Of a DNA stretch of 64,000 bases, positions 35,988 through 45,992 are shown in pieces (positions within the stretch are counted from its first letter, which is position 1; the number at the start of each line of letters is the position of its first letter). This DNA comes from Tenacibaculum sp. M341 (lineage in GTDB: Bacteria > Bacteroidota > Bacteroidia > Flavobacteriales > Flavobacteriaceae). The position numbers and the translations under genes are program-made. The notes beneath the pieces are model-generated. The model was not told the origin of the DNA and did no database searches. It was given only the letters and a program-made list of their open reading frames with translations. Location of the stretch: contig NZ_SJXJ01000002.1 of NCBI RefSeq assembly GCF_004337695.1, forward strand, positions 1 to 64,000, given 5' to 3'.

Positions 35988-36758
35988 ATGGGAATATTAA
36001 ACAAATTTAGTTTAGAAGGTAAAACAGCTTTAGTAACAGGTTGTAAAAGAGGAATAGGAAAAGCGATGGCGGTAGCTTTAGCAGAGGCAGGAGCAGATAT
36101 AATTGGAGTTTCAGCGTCATTAGAATTAAATGGAAGCGAGGTTGAAAAAGCAGTAACAGCTACAGGCAAATCTTTTAAAGCATATCAATGTGATTTTGGA
36201 GATAGAAAAGCATTATATGAATTTATCAAACAAGTAAAAGAAGAGTTTCCTAAAGTAGATATTCTAGTAAATAATGCAGGAACAATTTTAAGAGCCCCAG
36301 CAGTAGAACATTCTGACGAGTACTGGGATAAAGTAATTGAAATTAACCAATCTGCTCAATTTATTTTATCTAGAGAGTTTGGAAAAGAGATGGTAAAAAG
36401 AGAAGAAGGTAAAATAATTTTCACAGCCTCTTTATTAACTTTCCAAGGAGGAATTACAGTGCCAGGTTATGCCGCTAGTAAAGGGGCAGTAGGACAATTA
36501 ACAATGGCTTTTGCTAATGAGTGGGCAGGTAAAGGTGTAAATGTAAACGCAATTGCACCAGGTTATATATCAACAGATAATACAGAAGCTTTAAGAAATA
36601 ATCCAGAAAGAGCAACTTCAATTTTATCAAGAATTCCTGCTGGTAGATGGGGACAACCAGAAGACTTTGCTGGTCCTGTAGTATTCTTAGCTTCAAAAGC
36701 ATCAGACTACATGAGTGGTTCTGTAATGTTAGTAGATGGCGGATGGATGGGAAGATAA
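35988..36758 (+). CDS. SDR, probable 2,5-diketo-3-deoxygluconate reductase (KduD-like)
   Basis: Classical short-chain dehydrogenase (about 256 residues) with TGCKRGIGKAMA, NNAG, a serine in TASLLTF and catalytic YAASKGA. It closely resembles KduD / gluconate 5-dehydrogenase types (PAGRWGQPEDFAGPVVFLASKAS, SGSVMLVDGGW). I used ATG 35988; the in-frame TTG at 35955 overlaps the upstream gene. It should reduce the 2,5-diketo acid to 2-keto-3-deoxy-D-gluconate, changing C5 configuration together with the preceding dehydrogenase. It is 13 bp after that gene. Confidence 0.85.
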   Translation: MGILNKFSLEGKTALVTGCKRGIGKAMAVALAEAGADIIGVSASLELNGSEVEKAVTATGKSFKAYQCDFGDRKALYEFIKQVKEEFPKVDILVNNAGTILRAPAVEHSDEYWDKVIEINQSAQFILSREFGKEMVKREEGKIIFTASLLTFQGGITVPGYAASKGAVGQLTMAFANEWAGKGVNVNAIAPGYISTDNTEALRNNPERATSILSRIPAGRWGQPEDFAGPVVFLASKASDYMSGSVMLVDGGWMGR

Positions 36759-36781
36759 ACTAAACTTAAAACAACTAAATC

Positions 36782-38236
36782 ATGTCAACAGTAAAAGAAT
36801 ATCAATTATTTATAAATGGAGAATGGATTAGCTCAACATCTGGAGAAACTATAGATGTTGTATGTCCATCAACAGAAGAAATAGTAGCCAAAGTACAAAA
36901 CGGAACTCCTGAAGAAGCTATCGAAGCTCTTAAGGTAGCAGAGAAGGCTCAAAAAGAATGGCGAAAATTACCAGCTCGTACTAGAGGTGAGTATTTATAT
37001 AAATTGGCAGATGAGATTGATGCTAATTCAGATAGCTTAGCAAAACTTTTGGTAAGCGAACAAGGAAAACTATTAAAAGTAGCAAAAATGGAAGTTGCAG
37101 TAACAGCAACTTTTATAAGATATGCAGCTGAAGGAGCAAGAAGAATAGAGGGAGATATTATTCCTTCGGATAATCCAAACGAACAAATTTGGATTCAAAA
37201 AATACCAAGAGGGGTTGTAGTAGCCATTACAGCTTGGAATTTTCCATTAGCATTAGCTGGAAGAAAATTAGGTCCAGCTTTAGTAGCAGGTAATACCTTG
37301 GTTATTAAACCAACTTCAGAAACACCTTTAGCAACGTTAGAATTAGGGAACTTGGCAAACAAAGTAGGGATTCCTGCGGGAGTTATTAATATTTTAACAG
37401 GTCCTGGAAGAGCTATGGGAAATGCTTTAGTTGAAAGTCCTATTACAAAAATGGTAACCATGACAGGGTCTACTCCTGTCGGGCAACAAATTGCAAGAAA
37501 TGCTGCTCAAAATTTAACACATGTTCAATTAGAATTAGGAGGAAAAGCTCCTTTTATTGTATTTGAAGATGCTGATATAGATGCAGCAGTTGAGGCTGCA
37601 CTTCACTCTAGATTTGATAATTGTGGACAAGTATGTACTTGTAATGAAAGAATGTACATACACGAAGGAATTTATGATGAGTTTATGGAGAAATTCATAG
37701 CAAAAGTTAAGAATCTTAAAGTAGGAGATCCTATGTTGGAAGATACTGATATGGGACCAAAAGTAAATGCTTCCGAATTAAAAAATATGGAACATTTAGT
37801 TGCGGTTAGTTTAGAAGAAGGAGCAACTTTAGCAGCAGGAGGAAAAAGACCAGAGGGAACTCAATTTGAAAAAGGGTTTTGGTTTGAGCCAACAGTACTA
37901 ACTAATGTAACTCAAAGCATGACGATTGTTCACGAAGAATCTTTCGGACCAATTTTACCTGTTCTAAAGTTCAAAACATTTGATGAGGTAATAGGTTATG
38001 CTAATGATTGTGATTATGGTTTAGCGGCAATGGTATTTACAAACGATATCAGTACCATTATGAAATGTAATGAAGAGCTAGAGTTTGGAGAAATATATGT
38101 AAACCGAGGTCATGGCGAGCAGCACCAAGGATTTCATAACGGTTATAAATTATCTGGTTCAGGAGGTGAAGATGGAAAGTATGGTTTTGAACAGTACTTA
38201 GAGAAGAAAACTTTTTATGTAAGACACAAAGCTTAG
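36782..38236 (+). CDS. Aldehyde dehydrogenase, probable L-3,6-anhydrogalactose dehydrogenase
   Basis: The 484-residue NAD(P)-dependent aldehyde dehydrogenase has ITAWNFPLAL, the glutamate motif LELGGKAPF and catalytic C285 in NCGQVCTCNE. It is close to lactaldehyde/glycolaldehyde dehydrogenases. Directly followed by an enolase-superfamily cycloisomerase and a GH117, it should oxidise L-3,6-anhydrogalactose to anhydrogalactonate, the first step of agar-specific catabolism. D-anhydrogalactose (carrageenan) is a formal alternative, but GH117 and GH50 favour agar. Confidence 0.87.
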   Translation: MSTVKEYQLFINGEWISSTSGETIDVVCPSTEEIVAKVQNGTPEEAIEALKVAEKAQKEWRKLPARTRGEYLYKLADEIDANSDSLAKLLVSEQGKLLKVAKMEVAVTATFIRYAAEGARRIEGDIIPSDNPNEQIWIQKIPRGVVVAITAWNFPLALAGRKLGPALVAGNTLVIKPTSETPLATLELGNLANKVGIPAGVINILTGPGRAMGNALVESPITKMVTMTGSTPVGQQIARNAAQNLTHVQLELGGKAPFIVFEDADIDAAVEAALHSRFDNCGQVCTCNERMYIHEGIYDEFMEKFIAKVKNLKVGDPMLEDTDMGPKVNASELKNMEHLVAVSLEEGATLAAGGKRPEGTQFEKGFWFEPTVLTNVTQSMTIVHEESFGPILPVLKFKTFDEVIGYANDCDYGLAAMVFTNDISTIMKCNEELEFGEIYVNRGHGEQHQGFHNGYKLSGSGGEDGKYGFEQYLEKKTFYVRHKA

Positions 38237-38241
38237 TTTGA

Positions 38242-39333
38242 ATGAATACTGCAATAAAAAATATTGATGTAAAGCTATTTGAAGTTCCTTTAGCTGAAGT
38301 GCTTTCTGATGCCAAACATGGTGATCATCATTACTTTGAATTAGTAACAGTTACCATTACTCTTGAAGACGGATCCGAAGGTACTGGGTATACCTATACT
38401 GGAGGTAAAGGAGGGTATGCTATTAAAGCTATGGTTGAACATGATTTTATAAATGTTTTAATAGGTAAAGACGGAACAGATGTAGAAGGGATTTATGATT
38501 TTTTAGAGTGGCATATTCATTATGTTGGTAGAGGAGGAATAGCTTCATTTGCCATTTCTGCTGTTGATATTGCGTTATGGGATATTCGTTGTAAAAAAGC
38601 GAATAAACCATTATGGCAAATGACTGGTGGAGTAGCAAATACATGTAAAGCGTATTGTGGAGGTATCGATTTAATGTTTCCTATTGAAAAGCTATTAAAA
38701 AGTATGGATAATTACTTGTCTAGAGGTTTTAATGCTGTGAAAATTAAAATAGGAAAAGAAAACTTAGATGAAGATATTGCTAGAATTAAAGCGGTACGAG
38801 AACATATTGGAACTGAGGTAACTTTTATGGTCGATGCTAATTATTCCATGACAAAGGAAAAAGCTATTGAAGCAATAGAGCGCTTTAAAGAGTTCGATAT
38901 TACTTGGTTTGAAGAGCCTATTATACCAGATGATTACAAAGGATATGGAGAGATTGTGGAAAAAACAGGTTTTCCTTTAGCAATGGGTGAAAACTTACAT
39001 ACAATCCATGAGTTTGAGTATGCAATGGATCAAGCAAAACTTTCTTTTATACAACCAGATGCTTCCAATTGTGGAGGAGTAACGGGATGGTTAGCAGCAG
39101 CAAAACTAGCTAAGGAACATAATATTCCTGTTTGTTCACACGGAATGCAAGAGTTACATGTGAGTTTAGTGGCAGCACAGCCTAATTCAGGTTGGTTAGA
39201 GGTGCACAGTTTTCCTATTGATGAATATACGAAAAGACCTTTAGTAGTGGAGGATTTTAAAGCTGTAGCACCGGATGTTCCTGGAACTGGAGTTGAATTT
39301 GATTGGCAAAAACTACAGCCATTTGAAAAGTAA
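38242..39333 (+). CDS. Enolase-superfamily 3,6-anhydrogalactonate cycloisomerase
   Basis: The 363-residue protein has the mandelate racemase/muconate lactonizing fold. Catalytic lysines are in AVKIKIG, metal ligands in [14 protein letters not shown] and MGENLHT, and the late histidine in CSHGMQELH. It opens the anhydro ring of 3,6-anhydrogalactonate to give 2-keto-3-deoxygalactonate. It starts 5 bp after the aldehyde dehydrogenase, whose product it uses. Confidence 0.85.
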   Translation: MNTAIKNIDVKLFEVPLAEVLSDAKHGDHHYFELVTVTITLEDGSEGTGYTYTGGKGGYAIKAMVEHDFINVLIGKDGTDVEGIYDFLEWHIHYVGRGGIASFAISAVDIALWDIRCKKANKPLWQMTGGVANTCKAYCGGIDLMFPIEKLLKSMDNYLSRGFNAVKIKIGKENLDEDIARIKAVREHIGTEVTFMVDANYSMTKEKAIEAIERFKEFDITWFEEPIIPDDYKGYGEIVEKTGFPLAMGENLHTIHEFEYAMDQAKLSFIQPDASNCGGVTGWLAAAKLAKEHNIPVCSHGMQELHVSLVAAQPNSGWLEVHSFPIDEYTKRPLVVEDFKAVAPDVPGTGVEFDWQKLQPFEK

Positions 39334-39339
39334 AAACAA

Positions 39340-40458
39340 ATGAACAATAATATAACAGACGAACAATTAGATTTCTTAGGAATTACTAATAAAGATAAAT
39401 TAAGTGCTGCAAGTAAAAGAGCGCTAAAATGGCCTATTGACTTAGGAAACGATTGGTTTTTTGAGTATGAAGTAGAAAATTTAAAAGGAGATTTAGCATA
39501 TGAAGAAGGTGTGGTGAGAAGAGATCCTAGTGCAATGATAAAACACGATGAAAAATATTTCGTGTGGTATTCTAAATCTGTAGGTCCAACTGATGGGTTC
39601 GCAGGAGATATAGAAAAGGAAAAAGTATTTCCATGGGACAGGTGTGATCTTTGGTATGCAACTTCATATGATGGAATTACATGGAAAGAAGAAGGAATAG
39701 CAGTAAAAAGAGGAGAGAAAGGAGCTTATGATGATCGATCTGTTTTTACTCCAGAAGTAACGGAGCATGACGGTACTTATTATTTAGTATATCAAACAGT
39801 AAAATCACCATATGATGTAAGAGTAAAAAATCAAGTAGGTTTAGCTTGGGCTAATTCTCCTCATGGACCATGGACAAAATCAGAAGCACCAATTTTAAGT
39901 CCTGCTGATAATGGGGTTTGGAAAGGAGAAGCCGATAATCGTTTTGCAGTAGAAAAGAAAGGAGATTTCGACAGTCATAAAGTACACGATCCGTGTATCA
40001 TTCCTTACAATAATAAATTCTATTTGTACTACAAAGGAGAGCAAATGGGAGAAGCAATTACGTTTGGAGGTAGACAAATAAGACATGGTGTAGCTGTTGC
40101 TGATGACCCGAAAGGACCTTATATTAAATCTGAATATAATCCTATTTCAAATAGTGGTCATGAAATTTGTGTTTGGAAATACGATGGAGGTATTGCTTCA
40201 CTAATTACTACAGATGGTCCTGAGAAAAATACGGTTCAGTGGTCACCAGACGGAATTAATTTTGATATAAAGGCAGTTGTAAAAGGAGCTCCACATGCTA
40301 TCGGACTAAATAGAACTGCTGATATAGAAAAAGAACCTTGTGAAATTCTTAGATGGGGATTAACTCATGAATACATGAATGATGATTATCAGTATATCAG
40401 AAGATTTACTACTTGGAAAATGAAGCATCATACAGCAAAAGGAGAAAGAGGGGAGTAA
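39340..40458 (+). CDS. GH117 alpha-1,3-(3,6-anhydro)-L-galactosidase
   Basis: The five-bladed beta-propeller glycosidase, 372 residues, has GH117 segments [31 protein letters not shown] and [20 protein letters not shown], with acidic residues at the expected blade positions. A helix-turn N-terminal extension ([12 protein letters not shown]) fits the domain-swapped dimer arm of the family. No signal peptide, so it acts inside the cell. It releases 3,6-anhydro-L-galactose from neoagaro-oligosaccharides. It overlaps no gene and directly precedes the KDG kinase start. Confidence 0.92.
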   Translation: MNNNITDEQLDFLGITNKDKLSAASKRALKWPIDLGNDWFFEYEVENLKGDLAYEEGVVRRDPSAMIKHDEKYFVWYSKSVGPTDGFAGDIEKEKVFPWDRCDLWYATSYDGITWKEEGIAVKRGEKGAYDDRSVFTPEVTEHDGTYYLVYQTVKSPYDVRVKNQVGLAWANSPHGPWTKSEAPILSPADNGVWKGEADNRFAVEKKGDFDSHKVHDPCIIPYNNKFYLYYKGEQMGEAITFGGRQIRHGVAVADDPKGPYIKSEYNPISNSGHEICVWKYDGGIASLITTDGPEKNTVQWSPDGINFDIKAVVKGAPHAIGLNRTADIEKEPCEILRWGLTHEYMNDDYQYIRRFTTWKMKHHTAKGERGE

Positions 40459-41508
40459 ATGAAAAAGGTAGTAACATTTGGTGAAATTTTATTACGACTA
40501 TCACCACCAGGATATTTAAGATTTTCTCAAGCCAATAGTTTTGATGTTCAATTTGGAGGAGGAGAAGCAAATGCAGCTGTCTCTTTAGCCAATTATGGAA
40601 TTTCGGTAGATTTTATTACTAGAATTCCAGATAATGATATTGCACAATGTGCTCTTATGGAAATGCATAAGAGAGGGGTTGGTACTAATAATATCATTTT
40701 AGGAGGAGATCGATTGGGAATTTATTTTCTGGAAAATGGAGCGGTAAGTAGAGGTAGTAAAGTTGTGTATGATAGAGAAAACTCTTCAATGTCTGAAATT
40801 AAACCAGGTATGGTGAATTGGGATAACGTTTTTGAAGGAGTGGAGTGGTTTCATTGGTGTGGAATTACACCTGCTATCTCTAAAAGTGCAGCAGAGGCTT
40901 GTTTAGAGGCTGTAAAAGTAGCAGCACAAAAAGGAATCACAATTTCTACTGATTTTAATTATCGAGCAAAGCTTTGGAAATATTGTGATCATGAAGAAAG
41001 GCAAGGGATCATGTCTGAATTAACTTCATACAGTAACATCATTTTAGGGAGTGAATATGATGCAAAAATGTTCTTCAATATACTTCCTGAAGATGTCGAT
41101 GAAGAGTTGTTAAATAAAGAAGAGAAAGAAAGAAAAGAGTTTCTATCAGTTTGTGATCAAACGATGGAAAGATTTCCTTCTATAAAAAAGTTTATCAAAA
41201 CAAAGCGAGAATCTGTATCAGCTTCTCATAACAATTTAGAAGCAATTTTATATGAAGGAAAGCAACTATACCAATCTCCAAAATATGAGATAACAGATAT
41301 TGTTGACAGAGTTGGAGGAGGAGATGCTTTTATTGGAGCGTTAATTTATGCTCTTCTAAAAGATGAAAAAGACAATCAAAGAGCTTTAAACTTTGCAATT
41401 GCTGCTTCTTGTTTAAAGCATACTATAAAAGGAGATGCCAACTTAGTGACAGTTGAAGAGGTAGAAAGGCTAATGGATGGCGATGCTTCAGGGAGAGTTT
41501 CTAGATAA
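40459..41508 (+). CDS. kdgK: 2-keto-3-deoxygluconate kinase (PfkB family)
   Basis: Ribokinase/PfkB-type kinase of 349 residues with N-terminal GGGEANAAVSLANYG and C-terminal catalytic motif DRVGGGDAFIGALIY, where the second Asp is the base. It phosphorylates KDG to KDPG. Its ATG directly follows the GH117 stop, and KDPG aldolase comes next, so the pathway order is kept. Confidence 0.9.
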   Translation: MKKVVTFGEILLRLSPPGYLRFSQANSFDVQFGGGEANAAVSLANYGISVDFITRIPDNDIAQCALMEMHKRGVGTNNIILGGDRLGIYFLENGAVSRGSKVVYDRENSSMSEIKPGMVNWDNVFEGVEWFHWCGITPAISKSAAEACLEAVKVAAQKGITISTDFNYRAKLWKYCDHEERQGIMSELTSYSNIILGSEYDAKMFFNILPEDVDEELLNKEEKERKEFLSVCDQTMERFPSIKKFIKTKRESVSASHNNLEAILYEGKQLYQSPKYEITDIVDRVGGGDAFIGALIYALLKDEKDNQRALNFAIAASCLKHTIKGDANLVTVEEVERLMDGDASGRVSR

Positions 41509-41554
41509 CTATTCATTAGAGAAGAATTTTTTCAAATAAAAAATAAGAAATAGT

Positions 41555-42232
41555 ATGGCGAAATATTCAAGATTAGAAGTCATAAATACAATGATAGAAA
41601 CAGGTTTAGTACCTCTTTTTTATCATGAAGATATCAACATAAGCAAACAGGTATTAAAAGCATGTTACGACGGTGGTGCTCGTTTGTTAGAATTTACCAA
41701 TAGAGGAGATTTTGCGCATCAAGTATTCGAAGAGTTAAATAAGTATGTACTTAATAATTTACCAGGAATGGTGTTAGGTGTTGGGTCAATAACAGATGCT
41801 GGTGCAGCTTCTTTATATATGCAATTAGGAGCAAATTTTATTGTTACTCCAGTTTTAAGAGAAGATATAGCCAAAGCATGTAATAGAAGAAAAGTGTTGT
41901 GGTCTCCTGGTTGTGGAAGTTTAACAGAAATAGCAAATGCTGAAGAGTTAGGCTGTGAAATTGTGAAGCTATTTCCGGGAGGTATCTACGGACCCAATTT
42001 TGTAAAAGCAATTAAAGCACCACAACCTTGGACTATGGTGATGCCAACAGGAGGAGTATCTACAGATAAAGAAAACCTTAAAGCTTGGTTTAATGCTGGT
42101 GTTACCTGCGTTGGCGTAGGGTCTAAACTAATTTCAAAAGAAATCATTGAAAATAAAGATTTTGAAAAACTTACAGATAATGTCGCAACTACTATCAGCT
42201 TAATAAAAGAATTAAAAAAACAAACAACCTAA
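41555..42232 (+). CDS. eda: 2-keto-3-deoxy-6-phosphogluconate aldolase
   Basis: Class I aldolase TIM barrel, 225 residues, with Glu in LLEFTNRG and Schiff-base K138 in EIVKLFPG. It splits KDPG into pyruvate and glyceraldehyde-3-phosphate, ending anhydrogalactose catabolism. It follows the kinase by 46 bp. Confidence 0.92.
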   Translation: MAKYSRLEVINTMIETGLVPLFYHEDINISKQVLKACYDGGARLLEFTNRGDFAHQVFEELNKYVLNNLPGMVLGVGSITDAGAASLYMQLGANFIVTPVLREDIAKACNRRKVLWSPGCGSLTEIANAEELGCEIVKLFPGGIYGPNFVKAIKAPQPWTMVMPTGGVSTDKENLKAWFNAGVTCVGVGSKLISKEIIENKDFEKLTDNVATTISLIKELKKQTT

Positions 42233-42242
42233 AAAATAAAAT

Positions 42243-43802
42243 ATGTCTAGTAAACAATTATATATCGTCCGTATAGCAACTATTGTTGCATTGGGAGGTT
42301 TTCTCTTAGGATTTGATGCGTCAGTAATTTCTGGTGTCGTAAAATTTATTGAACCTGAATTTAATTTAACAAAATTACAATTAGGATGGGCAGTAAGTTC
42401 AATTACCCTAACAGCTGCATTAGGAATGCTAATAGCAGGACCAATGAGTGACGTCTACGGAAGAAGAAAACTACTTAAATATGCGGCATTATTGTTTACA
42501 GTTTCAGCTATAGGTTCTGCATTGGCAGGTAGCTTTGTAGGATTAATTATTTTTAGATTGATTGGAGGGCTTGCAGTTGGAGCTTCTTTAATTATAGCGC
42601 CTATGTACATAGCTGAAATAGCACCAGCTGAAAAAAGAGGTCAGCTAGTATCTATCAATCAATTGAATATTGTATTAGGAATTTCAATAGCATTTTTTAC
42701 AAATTATTTAATTCTAAAATGGGGTGAACTTGATGCAGATTGGGTACATACTTTTGGATTAAAAGAATGGAATTGGAGATGGATGTTAGGTATAGAAGCA
42801 TTGCCTGCTATTTTATACTTCATAGGTTTGTTTATGGTACCTAGAAGTCCAAGATGGTTAATAATTCAAGATAAAAAAGAAGAAGCACTAGCGGTAATTT
42901 CAAAAGTAATTTCAAAAGAAGCCGCTAAAAGTCAAGTAGAAGAAGTAGCAAAAAGTGTATTAGAAGATAAGAATAAAGAGAAAACTAAAATTTCTGATTT
43001 GTTTAGTAAATCTATGAGGCGAGTAATTGTCATAGGTTTGGTCGTAGGTGTTTTTCAACAAATAGTAGGTATTAATGCGGTGTTGTTTTATGCTCCTATG
43101 ATTTTTGAACAAACAGGAATTGGAACTGATGCCTCTTTTGTACAAGCTGTATTGGTAGGATTTACTAATTTACTATTCACAATATTTGCAATTTTTACGA
43201 TTGATAAATTAGGAAGAAAACCATTATTGATCATTGGCATGGCAGGTATTGCAATTTGTCTCTTTTTGTTAACCTACGGATTTAATTCAGCTACATATTC
43301 ATTAGATGCTGAAGCAATACAAAATCTTCCTGAAACATTAAGTAAAGAAAAGTTAGCGGTACTTCAAGATAAGGTTTTTGAAAACGATTTAGCGTTTAAA
43401 AAAGCAGCTTCATCAATTTTAGGTGAAGAAGTATTTAAGCAACATGAAGGAGCATTGGCTAGTGCCGGAACACATATGAACACAATTTTGATATTGATCG
43501 GAATTATAGGATTTGTTGGTTCTTTTGCAATGTCTATTGGACCAGTGATGTGGGTGCTGTTTTCTGAATTATTTCCTAATAAAATTAGAGGTTTAGCAAT
43601 TTCGTTTGTTGGCTTAATAAACTTAGCAGTATCATTTTTAGTACAATTATTATTTCCGTGGCAACTATCTACGTTAGGTAGTACAAAAACATTTTTAATT
43701 TACGGTTTGTTTGCAGTTGTAGGGTTTGTTTTTATCTGGTTTAAAGTTCCTGAAACAAAAGGAAAATCTTTAGAAGAATTAGAAGAAGCATTAGTTAAAT
43801 AG
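42243..43802 (+). CDS. MFS sugar porter
   Basis: A 12-helix major facilitator of the sugar-porter family, 519 residues. It shows DVYGRRKLL between helices 2 and 3, PRSPRWLI after helix 6, LGRKPLL after helix 8 and PETKGKSLEELE at the end. An insertion lies between helices 9 and 10 (about residues 355-410). It should import galactose or anhydrogalactose mono- or disaccharides across the inner membrane. It starts 10 bp after the aldolase. Confidence 0.9.
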   Translation: MSSKQLYIVRIATIVALGGFLLGFDASVISGVVKFIEPEFNLTKLQLGWAVSSITLTAALGMLIAGPMSDVYGRRKLLKYAALLFTVSAIGSALAGSFVGLIIFRLIGGLAVGASLIIAPMYIAEIAPAEKRGQLVSINQLNIVLGISIAFFTNYLILKWGELDADWVHTFGLKEWNWRWMLGIEALPAILYFIGLFMVPRSPRWLIIQDKKEEALAVISKVISKEAAKSQVEEVAKSVLEDKNKEKTKISDLFSKSMRRVIVIGLVVGVFQQIVGINAVLFYAPMIFEQTGIGTDASFVQAVLVGFTNLLFTIFAIFTIDKLGRKPLLIIGMAGIAICLFLLTYGFNSATYSLDAEAIQNLPETLSKEKLAVLQDKVFENDLAFKKAASSILGEEVFKQHEGALASAGTHMNTILILIGIIGFVGSFAMSIGPVMWVLFSELFPNKIRGLAISFVGLINLAVSFLVQLLFPWQLSTLGSTKTFLIYGLFAVVGFVFIWFKVPETKGKSLEELEEALVK

Positions 43803-43830
43803 AATTTACCTCTTTAATAAGAACTACAGC

Positions 43831-45963
43831 ATGAAAACTTTCTTTCAGTACTACGTATTTTTAATGGTGAGTATTTTAATGTTTACCAATTGTGAAACGC
43901 AAAAAAAAGACCATAATATTCAAAACAAAGAACACAAATTGATGCTTTTTGATTTTGAAAATATTCAAGAAAAATCGAGAATACAACCTCAAGACGCAAC
44001 TTTTGAATTTGTAGAAGAAGCAAGTAATAATTATATAAAAGTTAATAATGGGTTTACTATAAAAGAACCTGGTGTAAAATTATTAGCGAAAAAAGAAGCT
44101 CCATGGGATTTATCTTCTTTTTTTCAGGTAAAAGCTGATGTAAAGAATATTGGAGAAGAAGATATTCAAGTAGAAATGTTTGTTGGAAACGACCCTAATT
44201 TGTTGTTACGTTGGTATTGTTCTGATTATGTTGATTTAAAGCCTGGGGAATCAAAAACGATAATTGTTGATTTAGCTTGGTCTCCTTGGATAAATAAACC
44301 TCAAATAGAATTTAAGGGAATGAATGGGGCACCAGGGAAAATAAAGGCAGATTTAACGAAAGTCACAGAAATTACATTCAACTCTCGTTATGCTATGAAA
44401 CAAAATAATTTTACAGTTGATAATGTAAGAGCTGAAGGAAAATATGAAGAGAAAGACTCAAGTAATTTTTTTCCTTTTGTTGATGAATTCGGTCAGTATA
44501 AGCATGCTGATTGGAAAGGTAAAATGCACTCGACTGAAGAGTTACAAGAAACAGCAAATAAAGAACTGGCTATTTTAAATGGAAGTAAAGGGGCTCCAAA
44601 TATTGGAAAATATGGAGGATGGACCGCAGGACCAAAATTAAAAGCAACTGGTTTTTTTAGAACTGAAAAGTTAGATGGTAAATGGTGGATGGTTGATCCA
44701 GAAGGATATTTATTCTGGACAGCTGGTTTAAATTGTGTATCGTCTAGTTCTGTTGCTACAGGAATCACAGATAGAGAAAGTTATTTCTCATCAATGCCGA
44801 ATAAAGAAGAAAAACTAGGTCAGTTTTATCAAGAAACGAAATTTGTGCCGAATCATGGTTTTTATTTTGATAAAGTCCCATATACTACGTACAACTTTTA
44901 TCAAAGCAATCTTTATAGAAAATATGGAGATGCTTGGAAGGAAAAATTTCAAGATATAGCTCATAAAAGAATCAAAGATTGGGGGATGAATACCATTGGG
45001 TTTATGTCTGATTTTGGAGCTACTCGCCAAGGTAGAACTCCATATGTTGGTTCAATATGGATTAAAGAGACTCCAAAAATTCTGGCTTCAAAAGGGTATT
45101 GGGGACCAATGCATGATGTTTTTGATCCTGATTTTAGAAAAGCTGTTAAAGAATCAATTTTAGCACAAAAAGAAGGGGCTAATGATCCTTGGTGTATTGG
45201 ATATTTTATAGACAATGAATTGTCGTGGGGACTTTTAGGCTCTCTTTCTGTAGGAACTTTAAAAAGTCCAAAAACACAACCCGCCAAAATTCAATTTATT
45301 CAAGATTTAAAAGAGAAGTATCAAGATATAAAAAACTTAAATAAAGTTTGGGGATCAGCATATACTTCTTGGGATCAAATGCTGGAGTTACAAAAAGCTC
45401 CAAACAAAGAATTAGCAAAAGATGATTTAGTTACTTTTTATAGAAAAATTGCTGATACATATTTTAAAACTATTTATGAAGAAATTAAAAAAGTAGCACC
45501 TAATCAGAATTATTTAGGGTGTCGCTTTGCATGGGCTAATAACGATGTTGTTTTGTCAACAGCTAGTAAATATTTAGACATCATGAGTTTTAATAAATAC
45601 GAATACAGTGTAGAAAAGTTTACGTTACCTAAAGAAGTAGATAAGCCAGTAATGATAGGAGAATTTCACTTTGGAGCTACTGATAGAGGAAGTTTCCATG
45701 TTGGGGTAAAAAAGGCAAAAACTCAAGAAGAAAGAGGTCAAATGTATCAAGATTATATTCAAGGAGCACTTAGAAATCCGTATATAATTGGTGCGCATTG
45801 GTTTCAGTATATAGATGAACCTAATACAGGGCGTTTTGATGGTGAAAATTACAATGTTGGTTTTATAGATGTTTGCGATAATCCTTTTGAAGAAGTCATA
45901 GAAAAAGTGAAAGAAACAACCTATAACATGTATGAATATCGTAGAGATAATCATTCAAAATAA
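43831..45963 (+). CDS. GH50 beta-agarase-like lipoprotein, copy 1
   Basis: A lipobox (LMFTNCET) is followed by an N-terminal CBM-like jelly roll (about residues 30-205) and a GH50 TIM barrel. Acid/base E463 is in FIDNELSWG, nucleophile E611 in MIGEFHFG. KWWMVDPEGYLFWTAG opens the catalytic domain. GH50 enzymes are exo-beta-agarases that release neoagarobiose. It is likely in the periplasm or on the membrane. It is 28 bp after the transporter, in the same operon. Confidence 0.88.
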   Translation: MKTFFQYYVFLMVSILMFTNCETQKKDHNIQNKEHKLMLFDFENIQEKSRIQPQDATFEFVEEASNNYIKVNNGFTIKEPGVKLLAKKEAPWDLSSFFQVKADVKNIGEEDIQVEMFVGNDPNLLLRWYCSDYVDLKPGESKTIIVDLAWSPWINKPQIEFKGMNGAPGKIKADLTKVTEITFNSRYAMKQNNFTVDNVRAEGKYEEKDSSNFFPFVDEFGQYKHADWKGKMHSTEELQETANKELAILNGSKGAPNIGKYGGWTAGPKLKATGFFRTEKLDGKWWMVDPEGYLFWTAGLNCVSSSSVATGITDRESYFSSMPNKEEKLGQFYQETKFVPNHGFYFDKVPYTTYNFYQSNLYRKYGDAWKEKFQDIAHKRIKDWGMNTIGFMSDFGATRQGRTPYVGSIWIKETPKILASKGYWGPMHDVFDPDFRKAVKESILAQKEGANDPWCIGYFIDNELSWGLLGSLSVGTLKSPKTQPAKIQFIQDLKEKYQDIKNLNKVWGSAYTSWDQMLELQKAPNKELAKDDLVTFYRKIADTYFKTIYEEIKKVAPNQNYLGCRFAWANNDVVLSTASKYLDIMSFNKYEYSVEKFTLPKEVDKPVMIGEFHFGATDRGSFHVGVKKAKTQEERGQMYQDYIQGALRNPYIIGAHWFQYIDEPNTGRFDGENYNVGFIDVCDNPFEEVIEKVKETTYNMYEYRRDNHSK

Positions 45964-45992
45964 AATGAAATAAAACCAAATCTACCTAAAAA

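Noticed and set aside
44961-45287. 108-codon reverse-strand frame inside GH50 copy 1
   Set aside because: It lies opposite the conserved GH50 active-site region, so it is a shadow of that gene.
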